From contig JAZBQD010000015.1 in the NCBI GenBank assembly GCA_036583965.1, positions 85,077,309 through 85,141,308 on the forward strand: a stretch of 64,000 nucleotides of DNA, written 5' to 3'. Made by a program: the position numbers and the translations under genes. Position 1 is the stretch's first letter. Each line of letters opens with the position of its first letter. This stretch comes from Prunella strophiata (Eukaryota > Chordata > Aves > Passeriformes > Prunellidae). The notes under the pieces were generated by a model. The model saw only the letters and a program-made list of their open reading frames with translations. It ran no database searches and was not told the origin of the DNA. Below, in pieces: positions 28,059-38,820 of this stretch.

Positions 28059-31000
28059 TGGCTGCCTCTATTGTAAAATATAAAACAAGCTGGGGTTATT
28101 TCAGTTAATGTAGGGAAGATAGTAAATCATCAGCTCATCTGACTGATAATGCCAACTGCTTGTACCATATCCATTTCCAGTGGTCTCTTTGCTCCAATTT
28201 TGAGGATCATTTATGTGATGGGTTTTCTAATTCTTCTCTTGGGATGTTAGGAATGTTTGTCAATAAACACTTGCTTTAGCACCAAAATGTTTTTCATTAC
28301 ATCCTGTTTTGTCTACTAACTTTGTAGCATCTCAAGCTCTACTCTCTATTCCACCATAGTTCCAGGAAAAAATAAAACCATATGTAAAAAGAATCATGCC
28401 AGAAAGCTCCCCACCTTGATCTGTATCTGCTCTTTCATCAGAAATTTTTCACATTTGGTGTCCCTCTTCCATAATTTGGTTTGCATATGTAGGAAAGCAG
28501 TTCCCTTCCTCTTTCTTGCCACCAATAAAAGATGAAGTTGAGTCTTCTGACTGGACTGACAGAAGACTGCAACTTGATTTGTAAATAGACTTCAGCAAAA
28601 CACTCTTTCCTTTCCACAGTTCGAAGGAAAAATTATTTTGGCTACATCTATATAGTGGTTTCTTTAATGCAAGCAGAAAAGCTTTTGGATTCTCAGATGG
28701 AGTCCTTGAGGTTTAGCTTATGAATACATCTCAGGAGAAGTTCTTTTTTTCTCAGGAGCTGACAAGGCAGCAGCTGAGTTACCAGTAGTTGTTTTTGTCA
28801 CCTTCTTCCCTATGTCCTTACTTCCCTGCTCTTCTCCTCTTTCTCCTTATCCTGCACATCTTTTTTGACTCTGGTGTCAGAATTGAGATCTTCAGATAGT
28901 GTCACCTTCTCTTCATTTCGGGGGAGTGACACACTGGTTGCACATGACAAGGTAACGTGTGCTGCTCCCCTGGTTGCTGAAGAAGTGGCAGTGGGTGGGA
29001 GCCTTGACAAGTGGATTCTCTCTGCTCTTGTCCTCTTGATTCACCAAGTGTAAATTCTGTGGGATAACAAACAGACTGGAAAGCATTTTACAGCCTTAGT
29101 AAGTGAAAAATGGGAAAGGGGCAAAAGAAACAGCAGGCCTTTCCTGTGCATCCTGTTTCTTTCACTGCCTGGAATCGAGTGACTGCTCTGCAACATAAAT
29201 CAGCCAAATTCTGGAGATGGGAATTATCCGTGTGAGGGAAGCTCAGCCTTGTTGGAGGATGTTTGCCCAGATTTTAAGGCTCAGTCAAAATCCTCCTCCT
29301 TCTGTAAGATACAAACCTGCTGGAGCTGTGTGACCAGCAGGGTTTCTGTTGCTGCAAGGGGCATGTAAGCAGGAAGAAAACAGTAGTGCAGGACTAACCT
29401 TTGCTGGAGTGGATGAAGCAGCTGCCTGTGCAAGACTACCCTTGCAGCCATCCCTTGCACTGCAGGAGAAGTCCCACACTGGACCTGGCACAATTGTCTT
29501 CACAACCATTGTGTTTACCACACATCTTCACAGCTCCCCTGCTGCTATTCCAGCTCATTGGAAGCAGAACTGGGCTGATTCTCACCCATCCCCAAATAAC
29601 CAGGATTTGTGCAAAGCAGCTCACTTTTTCACCAGCTGTACAGGTTGGAGATAACCACAGAGCAGCTCAGCTAGTCAGGAACTGCTGCTTTACATGAGGT
29701 ACATGCATGAAGTTTCCTAAGGGGCCTGTGAAACTCCTTCTCAACAAGGAAGAGGGCAGGTCTGGTTTGTGCAGGCGAGGAGGAAGAGCACTCCCCCAAG
29801 CACGTACATGTGTCCCTGACATAGCCCTGGCTATGTCACTACCTGAGTTTTGAATGTTCCTTCAGGGGTGCCAGACCCAGAGGAGCTTCAGAAGAGAAGG
29901 CCTGTGTACATTTGTGTTCCCAGGGTCTGGAGTGGGCTTTGCCCTTTGTGAAGGCACATTGTTTAAACTTAAGAGTTTGTTTTTCTTGATGTCGACCTCA
30001 TCTGTTTGCCTGTGGCAGTACATCACTTACCTGTGGACCACCTATCCCTTGAAGTGTTTTCTCTTGTGCACTGGAAAATGTAGTTGCAGGCCACGCAGCT
30101 ACAAGAACAAGAAAAACAGCTGGGGCACAGAGAGGAAAGAAGGAGATGGAGTTCAAGTACAATTCACTGAAGAATGAGTATATTGTAAGAAAAATAATAT
30201 ATTTTTCAAAATATTAGAAGCAGCAGAAAAAGTTACAGAAAAATTGGAAAATCATGAATGATATATGACATTGAATGTTGAAGTAGGGACTTCTGTATTG
30301 AGAGTTTTAAGGCATAATGGTTTTGGCTTGCTCTTACCTTGAGTGTCACCCATGGATATTCTCCTCACTCACTTTGCTTCTGATGTTTCATGTTGAAAAA
30401 ACAGGAAAAAAAAAACTCCCTCTGCATCCACTGTTTTCTGTTTGGTCAATAAAGAGTTACAGAACATCTCTCTGGATACGATTAGGAGGAGCTTTTTCCC
30501 ATCTTGGTTTCCTTGTGCTCTTCACTCATCTCCATCCTAACAGAGCTCACATGGTTTCCTGCCCCTCTCCCTAATGAACCCCCTCTGTGCTGGGCTGGCA
30601 GCCTTTCTTCAGCCTAGCACACATCCCATCAGGGGAGCATTTCCTGACCTCGCAGGGGATGAGACAGGGCAGCCCACAGTCAGCTTTCAGACGTCCCCAT
30701 CCTCACATTCTGTGGCCTTACACACAGATCAGGGCTTGCTTGCGTGTTCTAACGGGCAGATAATTAGATGAGCAATGAACTTTGTGTAATCCACTGTCTG
30801 TGTAAACAGATCTGTTCTGATGAAAGGTGAGATTACTTTTTGTGATAGGTCACTTCTCTCCCTTAAACTCCCCCAAGAAAAAGCGTGTCAAGAATTGCAC
30901 ACTATGAAGTGATCACTCGCTATCACCAGAAACACTGCTACACTTTGACATTTGTTTTATGGCCATTTATTATCAGTAGTGAGAGGAGATGGGGCCAGTG

Positions 31001-32310
31001 CAAATCGTGTTGCAAGACTACATTCAGACTAATAAGTGCCTGAGAACCATCTTCTTATCTTCTGTTTTTACTCCTTGCTTAGGGAAAAAAAGCCTGTAAT
31101 AAGAAATCTGGGCAGTTTGGAGACAGGCACATGTTGTACTGTGTCAAACAGAGAACTTGCACTGCTCTCCTAGAGTTGCTAAATCCTGTAGCTACTCAGC
31201 AGCTGTCATCCTTGCAGATGAATGTTGAAATGGCAGGTGGGTTGTGGGCCTCCCTTTGCTGCTTGCTGTCAATAAGCAGGAGGCAGGGTGGAGGACTTAA
31301 AGGAAAGTTTCAGCTTTCAGAAAGCACCACTTGTGAACTTCGTGTCCTGGAACAATTCCTGGGAAGTGGCACTGGGGATGCAGTTACATCAGCAGCAGCT
31401 TTGGCCTCCAGAGCCAGACCAGCTTATTTCCTATTTACTAACACACTGTTTGTGTGGAGCTTGGGAGGAGTACAGCTCCAGCCCTCTGTTCTCCTTAAGC
31501 ACCTTACCTGTTTCAGTTTTTTGGACATATGTTACATCTTCAGCAACATTAATGCTGCAGACAGGTAAGTAAGCAGAGGACACCATTAAGGACCACATTT
31601 TAGGTAATTTTTGTCTTCTTGTGAGGTAACTGTGAAACAGCAAAGCCTGTTACTGTCCCTTGGCTTTATGTTTTGATTCCAAGTGGCATATCAGAGGCTC
31701 AGGTGCGGACAGACTTCCACAACTTCCACTTCCATGGTGTATACCCGATTTTTTAAGCCAACTTTTGTGTTACTGTCCGCACTAAGTATTCACATTTAGT
31801 TGTACCAGGTGGTTGCATGAGGCCTTTACATTTCCTTGGAAAAAACATTTCTTGCTACACAAAAATGAGTTTGATAAATATGTAGGCTGTATATTATTTC
31901 AATCTGTGTTCATGCTTTTCATACACAAGTTTATTAGTAATACATCCATGTGTCTCTGGAATGGTCTATTTGTGAAAGTGACCTGAGCTCTTCTTCGGTG
32001 TCTCAGCATGTTGTGTTCTCTGGTTAAAAGTGATTATATTAAAAATTATTTCAAGAAGCTGATGAGATTGTGAGTGTTTTGGAAAAGAAAGCATTTTGTG
32101 AAAGAATTTGTAGCATCTTGTTAATTGGGTTCTGTGGTATTTTAATCTCTTTTCAGCTGTAAGTTACTGGCCTAGGTCACAGACAAGAGAAACAGATGTT
32201 GGGATGCTTGATCAGAAGCATTGCTCCTGGGTCCGTGTGCAGGCTCACTGCTGGTAGCTGGGAATCATCAGGGAGCATCCCACTGAAAGTTTCTCTGTGT
32301 TTCCTTGCAG

Positions 32311-33054
32311 AGAGCCAGGCAGATGCAGAGACACTAGCTACGGGGAACAAAGCCTTGAACCTGAGCTGTGGCGAGAAGGAGCAGTCAGAGGAAATGACAG
32401 AGCTGCCAGAGAGTGAGCGCGGCCCCAAGGAGGAGCAGAAGGCAGATTCCCTCCTGGCAGAAGAGGATGCTGAAGAAAAAGTGGATGGATATGAAGAGGG
32501 CCCTGAGGAAGATTCTGTAAGTAACAAAAGTCTTGACCTCAATTTTGCCAGCAAATTAATGGACTTCAAGCTGGCAGAGAGTGACCAGAGTGCAGGCAGC
32601 AGTTCTCAGACTGAAAGGAAACATGCCTGTGACATTTGTGGCAAAACCTTCAAGTTTGCTGGCACTCTTAGCCGTCACAAAAAGGCCCACATTCGTGAGG
32701 ACAGAAAGGATGAAAGGAGCAGTGAGGATGAAAGCAAAAGCATTCAGGATGATGCAGGAGCTCCCTCGATGCAGGACTCTGGTCTTGAGCAGGAAGAGTC
32801 TCCGTTGGACTTGAAGGTAGTGGAGTCTCCTGTGGACTTTGAGGCAACAGGAAAGGAGAATGAAGAGAGCGAAAGCATCTCTGAGGGGGAAGGCACAGAG
32901 AGAAAGTCCACTGAGAAGAGCAGTGATGACAAACCAAAGACTGATGGGGCTAAGAGTACTGCAAAAGCAGACAAAAGAAAGAAAGTCTGCACTGTGTGCA
33001 ACAAGCGTTTCTGGTCTCTGCAAGATCTGACGCGACATATGCGGTCTCATACAG
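32311..33054 (+). CDS. RREB1: RREB1 coding exon with acidic linker and two C2H2 fingers
   Basis: The exon begins AG-AGC-CAG (completing a Glu codon, then SQADAET) after TTCCTTGCAG and ends at 33054 one base into Gly before GTAAGA. It encodes a Glu/Ser-rich acidic linker, the conserved SLDLNFASKLMDFKLAE, the finger HACDICGKTFKFAGTLSRH, a second acidic stretch with PLDLKVV, and the finger VCTVCNKRFWSLQDLTRH. These match the C-terminal region of mammalian RREB1. The open frame continues upstream (from 32196) and past the donor to 33434, but those parts are intronic because the next exon resumes GERPYKC in phase. Confidence 0.96.
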
Positions 33055-35166
33055 GTAAGAGGAGGCTTGAGGGCAGAACAGACCATGAGGTGTCCCACCA
33101 GACTGAGGTGTCTGCTCTGGAGGTGTACAGTTGCTGCTGGCACTTGAGGTTGGAGACACTGCTTTTAGTCCTAAAGGTATCTGCAAGGTGTCTTCTGTGC
33201 CCATGCTGCATAAAAAGCCTATGGAGGGAGCAAGAACTGCAGCCACTACCTTATTCTCAACTCCCAGACTGTTTTTCCCCACAATTGATGGCAGAGTTCA
33301 GAGGTGAGGGCAGTGTGGAGATCCCTGGGCAGCTTCTGACTCCTTTCTTGCCATGTGTGTGTGGCTTTACTTCTTCCCAGTATTTTGACCAGCAGTGGAG
33401 AAACTATCAGGGTATCATGAGACTTCACCTCTGAGTCAAAGTTTAGATAGAGAAAGAGTCTGGTCTTGTCTGATGATATGAGCCTAATATGGGTAACATG
33501 CTGGTGATGTGTGACCTGCTGCTTGGGTGGAAGGCAGAGATCCAGTGGGCACCTGGGCAGGGAAGGTGGAGCACAGGTAGTGAAACACTTGCCCAGTGAC
33601 TTGACTGGGGAGTGGGATTGCTTTATGTGATAGGCAGATTGCAGCAGTGCCTTGCAAATGAGATGAAGCCGTGAACCAGCTCAAAGGTGAATTAATCATT
33701 CATCCTTATTAATTATGTATTTTACCTGCCAGCAAGCTGCTCTGACGTGGGAAAACTGGTCCATTTTGACATTTTGTGTCTTTTGAGGGTTCACTCTGCT
33801 GAAGACAAGATCTTTGCCATTGACAAAATATTTGTGCTGTAATTGACAGTGATTTTTAGAAAACTACACCAAAGAGTAATGCCTGAATAGCTTCAACCCT
33901 TCTAAATCATAAATATTCACCTATTGAGTGCAAAACTGACCTGTTTTCTTCTGCCATTGAGCCACAAGTGAAACGTGACAGATCCCATTCTAGTGCTTAT
34001 TTTCATATAAGTGCAGAAGCTTCAGGGAAATGCTGATATCTAAAGTACTGAGCTTTACCCCCAAACAATGTGTGCCCATGGACGTTTCCATACTCTCTGT
34101 TTTAATTGTTTTCATTGCATGCTGGGTTTTTGTGGGCTTTGTCAGTATGTTCATTTCCTGTTTGTTTCTCTTTCTTATTTGACTCTTGAAGGATGTTTTA
34201 ACATAGAATAGGTGTGGAACAGGAACCTGGCACAGTACTTTCTTCAAATTCATAAATGTTACTATGACCTACCCCCACTGTCAGATCAATGTATTTCCAG
34301 CTGAGGATTTTGCTTCAGTGCTGTGGGTTGACTCTTCTCCTTGTCTCCTTCCCACTTGTTCAACTATATTGACAAAATACTGTCAGTTTGCACATTGCTT
34401 ACACCTCAGTTTTAGTGTGTGAGGTTTTTTAAAGGTACCTGTAAGGTTCTTGGGATTTGTTTACTCAGAAGAGGAACATTTGGGACTCAATGAAGTGTGC
34501 AAGAAACCTCTGCCTGCCTACCACGTGTCTCATTCTGATGCTCATTGGCACAAGATGGTGTCTTGATGGAACTGCAGCACTAAAAAGTCTTTAAGAGGCA
34601 CAGCTGGAAAGGGAGGACAGGTTGGAGTGGGACCTTTGTTTCTTCAGGGCAGACAGCACCTTGGGGCAGTGGTTCGTATTTTGGGAGAATTTTGTCTGTG
34701 GAGCTGTGGTTGCTTTGTTTTCCAATGAGTTCCTGCTAAGGAAAGCGTTCTCTCTCTCCACGAGTCTGTGGCTGACCTGCAGAAGGGAGCCCACATGGTG
34801 GGCTGGTTTCATAAAGGCTTTTGAGTTCCAGAGATCGACTGCAAACTTTTTCCAGAAAAGTTGCTGACTAAATTAGGCAGGATGCTAGTGAGCACCTGGT
34901 GCTTACAGTCTTCCTCCCTCCTCAGTGCAGGGCCTTGCCAAGCTTGTAGACACTTAGTTTCAATGCTCCATTTGTGCCGTGGGCCTTTACCTGTATTCCT
35001 GCTTGCACTCCATCAGCTAGTTTGCCAGTACAGAAGCAAAAAATCTGCATAAATGTGATGTTCAATTTGTGAATTTCCAAAGTTCAAAGTGTTTCATGCT
35101 GCTTGAAGCAAGAGGGAGGCGTGTGTGTGACCTCACAGCTGACTTTGTGTTGTCATTCTCTTCCAG
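33055..35166 (+). other. RREB1: RREB1 last intron, 2.1 kb
   Basis: Intron with a GTAAGA donor and a TCATTCTCTTCCAG acceptor. No other feature seen. Confidence 0.85.
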
Positions 35167-35654
35167 GTGAGAGACCTTACAAGTGTCAAACCTGCGAACG
35201 GACCTTCACTCTGAAGCACAGCCTGGTCCGTCACCAGCGCATCCACCAGAAAGTCAAAAATGCCCGAAACCACGGGAAGGAGAGCGACAAGGAGGAGACG
35301 CAGTCGAGGTGTGGAGAAGACAGTGAGAACGAGTCCAGCCACAGCGGCGCCAACCCCATCTCCGAGAGCGAGTGCGACTCCGCGGGGGGCGTCGGTAGCC
35401 ACTCGTGCCTGGCGGGGAGCCGGAGCGAGCCCCTGGCCGGCGTGGTCACGGACTCCCCCTGCGGAGGAGAGGAGAGGAGCGGCGCCCGCCTCGCCCAGCC
35501 CGCCAACAGCGCGCAGGAGCCGCGGGGCAGCTCCGAGCACGAGAGGCCCTCGGGCTTCATCCAGGAGTTGCTGGAGATGCACAACGCTCCGTCTCCCATG
35601 AATCACATCCTGGCCTCTGCCGACAGCGCGCCTCAGCTCTTGGGGGTGGAATGA
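35167..35654 (+). CDS. RREB1: RREB1 terminal coding exon and stop
   Basis: The exon completes the Gly codon of the TGERPY linker and encodes the last finger, YKCQTCERTFTLKHSLVRH, then a polar tail with KESDKEE, DSENESSHSG and the conserved end MNHILASADSAPQLLGVE, with stop TGA at 35652-35654. The last residues match the mammalian C-terminus (QLVGME in human, from memory). The exon is markedly GC- and CpG-rich (about 35,320-35,560) compared with the surrounding introns, which leaves long open frames on the other strand. Those are shadows. Confidence 0.96.
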
Positions 35655-36429
35655 CTTGCTGGGAGGTTGGACCCGTCTCGGCAGGCAAACTGAAGCCAGC
35701 AGAGCAAGGTTTCTGGAGTCTGGTTTTGGAAGAGCGACCTTACAGCTACGGGGAGAGTATGGCAGACTGGACGTGGTGCCATATGCCTTTCAGTATAATA
35801 ATGCAAGAGACTACAGTATATACTGATTTGAGTGCCTTACTACTTTATTAGATCTTTTGGTATTAGAGATTTTTTTCAAAAATGATTTTAATATTTTAAA
35901 GAATTATTTGGAGAGGACCCTTTTTCATTTAAGCATTAATGTTACCTTTTGTATTGGTGTGCGTGAGCTTGTTCTTGTATATCTGTGATAGTCGCTGTGT
36001 TTGTTCTCTGAGCTGGAAATGGGGCAGTGGGGTGGGAGGCCCTTGGATACCATAGCCAATAACTGGAAGAAAAATGATGTGAATTTCATATGAATTAGTC
36101 AGAGGAGATGCAGAGGAGACGTTGATTTATTGTTTTTTTTCTCAGTAGATGTTCTTGCATTTGCCACATGGTGGAGCATTAAGCCTGTTCCAGGCATGAA
36201 CAACGTGGCAGTTGAAGGTGTTCAAAGTGGTTCAAGCCAAAAGCAGGAAACACAAATTAATTTCAACTTCATGCTTGTTTCCACTTTTCAGCATTAGAAG
36301 TGGTCTTCTAAATCCTAGGGGTTTTTTCTGGCCGTCACGGACTGAGCGTGTATACAGAGAAGAGTTACATAGCAACGTAACCTATGGAAATTATGCACCC
36401 GCTGTTACATATGTTTGATTTGCTTCAGT

Positions 36430-36462
36430 ATATTATTATTATTATTATTTTATTATTATTTT
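36430..36462. repeat. (ATT)n microsatellite
   Basis: Interrupted ATT repeat in the RREB1 3'UTR. Confidence 0.85.
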
Positions 36463-36587
36463 ATAAATCCATCAGTTCGCTTGTCTCTGCAGTCAGCAGA
36501 AGCCAATGGGCAATATTTGCCCACGGAGATGCGTAGCGCAGCTTGGATCCCGTCTCGGAGTGTTCTTGACTCATCAGCTTTCACCAG

Positions 36588-36612
36588 CTCCTCCTCCTCC
36601 TCCTCCTCCTCC
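36588..36612. repeat. (TCC)n microsatellite
   Basis: About eight tandem TCC units in the RREB1 3'UTR, at the edge of the GC-rich patch. Confidence 0.85.
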
Positions 36613-36710
36613 TGTTGTTGCAGCTCTTCTACTGTACTTTACATGAGCCCCTTCCTCCGACCGGAGCGTCCCGCGGAGGCCAGCGAGGTACCGTGCCCGC
36701 GCGTGAGAGA

Positions 36711-36758
36711 GGCACCGCCGGTGCCGCGGGGACCTCGCTGCCGTCACGGCGGTGACGG
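36711..36758 (+). other. Two small GC-rich hairpins in RREB1 3'UTR
   Basis: GGCACCGCCGGTGCC (36711-36725) is a 7-bp inverted repeat around one base. CCGTCAC at 36741-36747 pairs perfectly with GTGACGG at 36752-36758 across a 4-base loop. Both sit in a CpG-dense island inside an otherwise AT-rich 3'UTR. RNA structure is inference. Confidence 0.45.
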
Positions 36759-36869
36759 TCACTCACAGAGCAAAGTTACTCCGTCTTCCAGTGGAAAGCA
36801 AGAGAGAAATGCGAGCCTTGCCCTCGTCTTGCTTCTGTCGTGTTCTAAGAGCAAGAAAATACTACTGGT

Positions 36870-36945
36870 AATAAAACTACAGATATACGACATGTTAAAA
36901 CTAAATAAAATTAATTTAAAAGAAAAAAAAAAAAAAAGAAATAAA
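36870..36945 (+). terminator. RREB1: Proximal poly(A) signal cluster of RREB1
   Basis: Three AATAAA hexamers (36870, 36904, 36940) within 76 bases, with an A15 run between the second and third. They could support a shorter 3'UTR of about 1.3 kb that would exclude the hairpin at 37013. The A-run may also cause internal priming in cDNA libraries. Confidence 0.4.
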
Positions 36946-37012
36946 TTCTTCCTGAGATTTTGGGGTTGATGCTTGAAGACTTGAGGTGTGTGTCTAAATT
37001 TCATATCAGTAA

Positions 37013-37112
37013 TTTAACCCCTTTAATGCTGGCAGCTGGAATTTCTCCGTGTGGCTCCTGTTGCCGGCAACAGGTGACAGACACTCCAGCCGCCAATATT
37101 GAAGGGGTTAAA
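37013..37112 (+). repeat. 100-nt hairpin, TTAA-flanked, MITE-like, in RREB1 3'UTR
   Basis: TTTAACCCCTTTAAT (37013-37027) pairs over all 15 positions (one G-U) with ATTGAAGGGGTTAAA (37098-37112). Further in, GGCAGCTGGA (37031-37040) pairs 9 of 10 with TCCAGCCGCC (37085-37094), GTGT (37049) pairs with ACAC (37081), and CCTGTTGCCGGCAACAGG (37057-37074) is a perfect palindrome at the tip. The ends look like TTAA target duplications (37014-37017, 37108-37111) bounding inverted CCCCTT/AAGGGG termini, which is the form of piggyBac-type MITEs. As RNA it would be a strong stem-loop. Confidence 0.7.
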
Positions 37113-37160
37113 CGAAATGTATCCTACTGTAGCTGTGCATTTTTAGGAGTGCCCAGCATT

Positions 37161-37200
37161 TTTGTTGTTCTTGTCGTTGTTGTCGTTGTTGTTGTTTGTT
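37161..37200. repeat. Imperfect (GTT)n repeat
   Basis: GTT units with GTC interruptions in the RREB1 3'UTR. Confidence 0.75.
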
Positions 37201-37383
37201 AATTGTCCTTCAGTCATGACCTCTGGGACAGACAGAGCCATACTAGCATTGCCGGAGCCTCACTGTGCTATTCCACCACTGCAGCCCCCAGCCCAGCCCG
37301 CACTGTGACCCTCCCTCCTTCCCACCGCAGAATCGCTTTTCCTGCTCTCACCAGACATGGAGGAAGTGGGCCTCGGACCCAGT

Positions 37384-37427
37384 CTATATTATATAATATA
37401 TATATATCTATATATATCTATATATTA
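37384..37427. repeat. (AT)n-rich microsatellite
   Basis: Alternating TA with ATC interruptions in the RREB1 3'UTR. Confidence 0.8.
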
Positions 37428-37734
37428 AAAATTCTCGGAAAAATTTCTGGAGACTGAAATCTCACTGTCCAGAATTCAAAGGAAGAGAAACGTTCTTGAG
37501 TAATATTCTTGCAAATAGAATAAGAAAAAATGGTTGAGGTATATGTGATTTCTATTTTTTTTTTGTGTTTTGTTTTTTTTTTTTTTTTTAATTTTTAAAT
37601 AGGGATGTTTGAACCAGTTCAGAAACGAAGCTAACGCCAGATATAGATAAATCAATCACAACCAATGATTCATTTGAAACTCTACCCAGGTGCATTCTAC
37701 TTAATTAAAACCAGTTCACGCATCCCTTAAATTG

Positions 37735-37776
37735 TTATTACTATTATAATTATAATAATAATTATTATTATTATTT
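37735..37776. repeat. (ATT)n / (AAT)n repeat
   Basis: Partly self-complementary ATT/AAT run in the RREB1 3'UTR. Confidence 0.75.
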
Positions 37777-38794
37777 TGGGTATTTTTTGGTTTTTGTAAT
37801 TTTTGTTTGTTTATTTTGGGGTTGTTGTTTTGTTGTTTTGTTGGTTTTTTTTTTTTTTTTGCAACTCTCCACACTAAACTGCGCAATACTGTGGGGGAGA
37901 AGCCATTACTAAACTATATGCTGCAGAACAATGTAGCAAGTAATTAATTCCCAGCAGCCTGCCGGGACATCTGCTAGCAATAATCACTATTGATTTAAAG
38001 CTTTATTTAGCCTTTATCTATATCCTAGTAGAGTATAAGGTCTTGCCACATTTTATTGACATTTTTATTAGTTGAGTTTGACTGAGAACTGTTGCTGTTG
38101 TTGGGGTTTTTTTTGTTTCCCTTCCTCCCCCAATATTAAACTGTGAAATTTATAATGTGTTTAAACTATGGGTGAATCTTAGGCTTTAGTTTGCATGTTC
38201 AGCTAATTTGTCTCTATACGATTTTCGTTTGAATCTTTTTATTTTTTTTCCTCTCTCAGGGCTTTTACAAAAAACAAAAAAACAAAAACAAAACAAAAAG
38301 AAAAAAAAAATATCTTCTAAAATTCTTTTGCCTGAGTTGCAATGGACTTAACATGGAGATAATTCAATCACTACATTAAGCACTTGACTGTGAAAGCGCA
38401 AAAAAAAATAAAGGAAAAAGAAAAAAAAAGAGAGAACCTTGTTTGAGGCTGTTGTGAAATAACTTTAGGGGGCTATGTGACAGTCTGATTCCATTTTCAG
38501 AATGATTCATCTTCTCTTTCCTCTCTGTGTGTCTCCTTTCTCTCTCTTCTCTCTCCACGAAGGAAGTTTAATCCTAGTGATTTCATCCCATGCAGGAAAC
38601 AGTAATAAATGTGTAGAATTCATATTTTTCTAAAGGGAACTTAAACTGCTGCTACGAATTGTGTACAAGACTGGTTTATGCCACATGAACAGAGAATCAC
38701 ACATAGTTTTGGTACTTTTATTCCTCTTTTTTTCAGTTGTACAGTACTTCCAAATTCAAAAAGTAAAACTTGTTCTGTATCAAACCATCTAAGC

Positions 38795-38800
38795 AATAAA
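38795..38800 (+). terminator. RREB1: Distal poly(A) signal of RREB1
   Basis: AATAAA within CTAAGCAATAAAATG, followed by an AT-rich cleavage zone and a TG-rich downstream element (about 38840-38862). This is the best 3' end for RREB1. A further AATAAA lies at 38407. Confidence 0.65.
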
Positions 38801-38820
38801 ATGTTATATTTAAAAATTAT

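Larger units (their letters stand above)
18940..32310 (+). other. RREB1: RREB1 intron, 13.4 kb
   Basis: The donor GTAAGA at 18940 pairs with the acceptor TTCCTTGCAG ending at 32310. Both flanking exons have phase 1, so they splice together in frame. The intron contains the decayed zinc-finger exon at 24120-24274 (separate entry), T-runs near 19975, 21776 and 22018, and two CTCF-like motifs (22590 on +, 28045 on -). No intact exon for the missing finger was found by eye, and no other gene can be supported. Confidence 0.85.
1..38820 (+). other. RREB1: RREB1 gene, 3' part (5' exons lie before the window)
   Basis: Five coding exons on the + strand join in frame (140+190+2740+744+488 nt) to give 1,433 residues and a stop. 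They match, from memory, the vertebrate RREB1 protein from the finger that follows the VEDG segment to the C-terminus. RREB1 is a nuclear multi-C2H2 transcription factor that binds Ras-responsive elements and acts downstream of Ras/MAPK (family knowledge). All junctions have AG acceptors and GT donors with compatible phases. Intact fingers visible in the window number 12; the N-terminal fingers, start codon and promoter are not in the window. The gene is tail to tail with SSR1, as in other amniotes. The end is placed just after the AATAAA at 38795. Confidence 0.95.
35655..38820 (+). other. RREB1: RREB1 3' untranslated region
   Basis: About 3.2 kb from the stop codon to just past AATAAA at 38795. 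It is mostly AT-rich with T and ATT runs, but includes a GC-rich patch (about 36520-36780) with small hairpins, a cluster of AATAAA hexamers at 36870, 36904 and 36940, and a 100-nt hairpin at 37013-37112. The end is inferred from the poly(A) signal followed by a TG-rich stretch near 38850. Confidence 0.75.

Noticed and set aside
28810..29010. Charged - strand frame in an RREB1 intron
   Set aside because: Lys/Glu-rich low complexity with no homology that I recognise.
33055..33434. Extension of the RREB1 frame past 33054
   Set aside because: Read-through into the intron: the donor GTAAGA at 33055 and the in-phase GERPYKC exon at 35167 explain the true junction.
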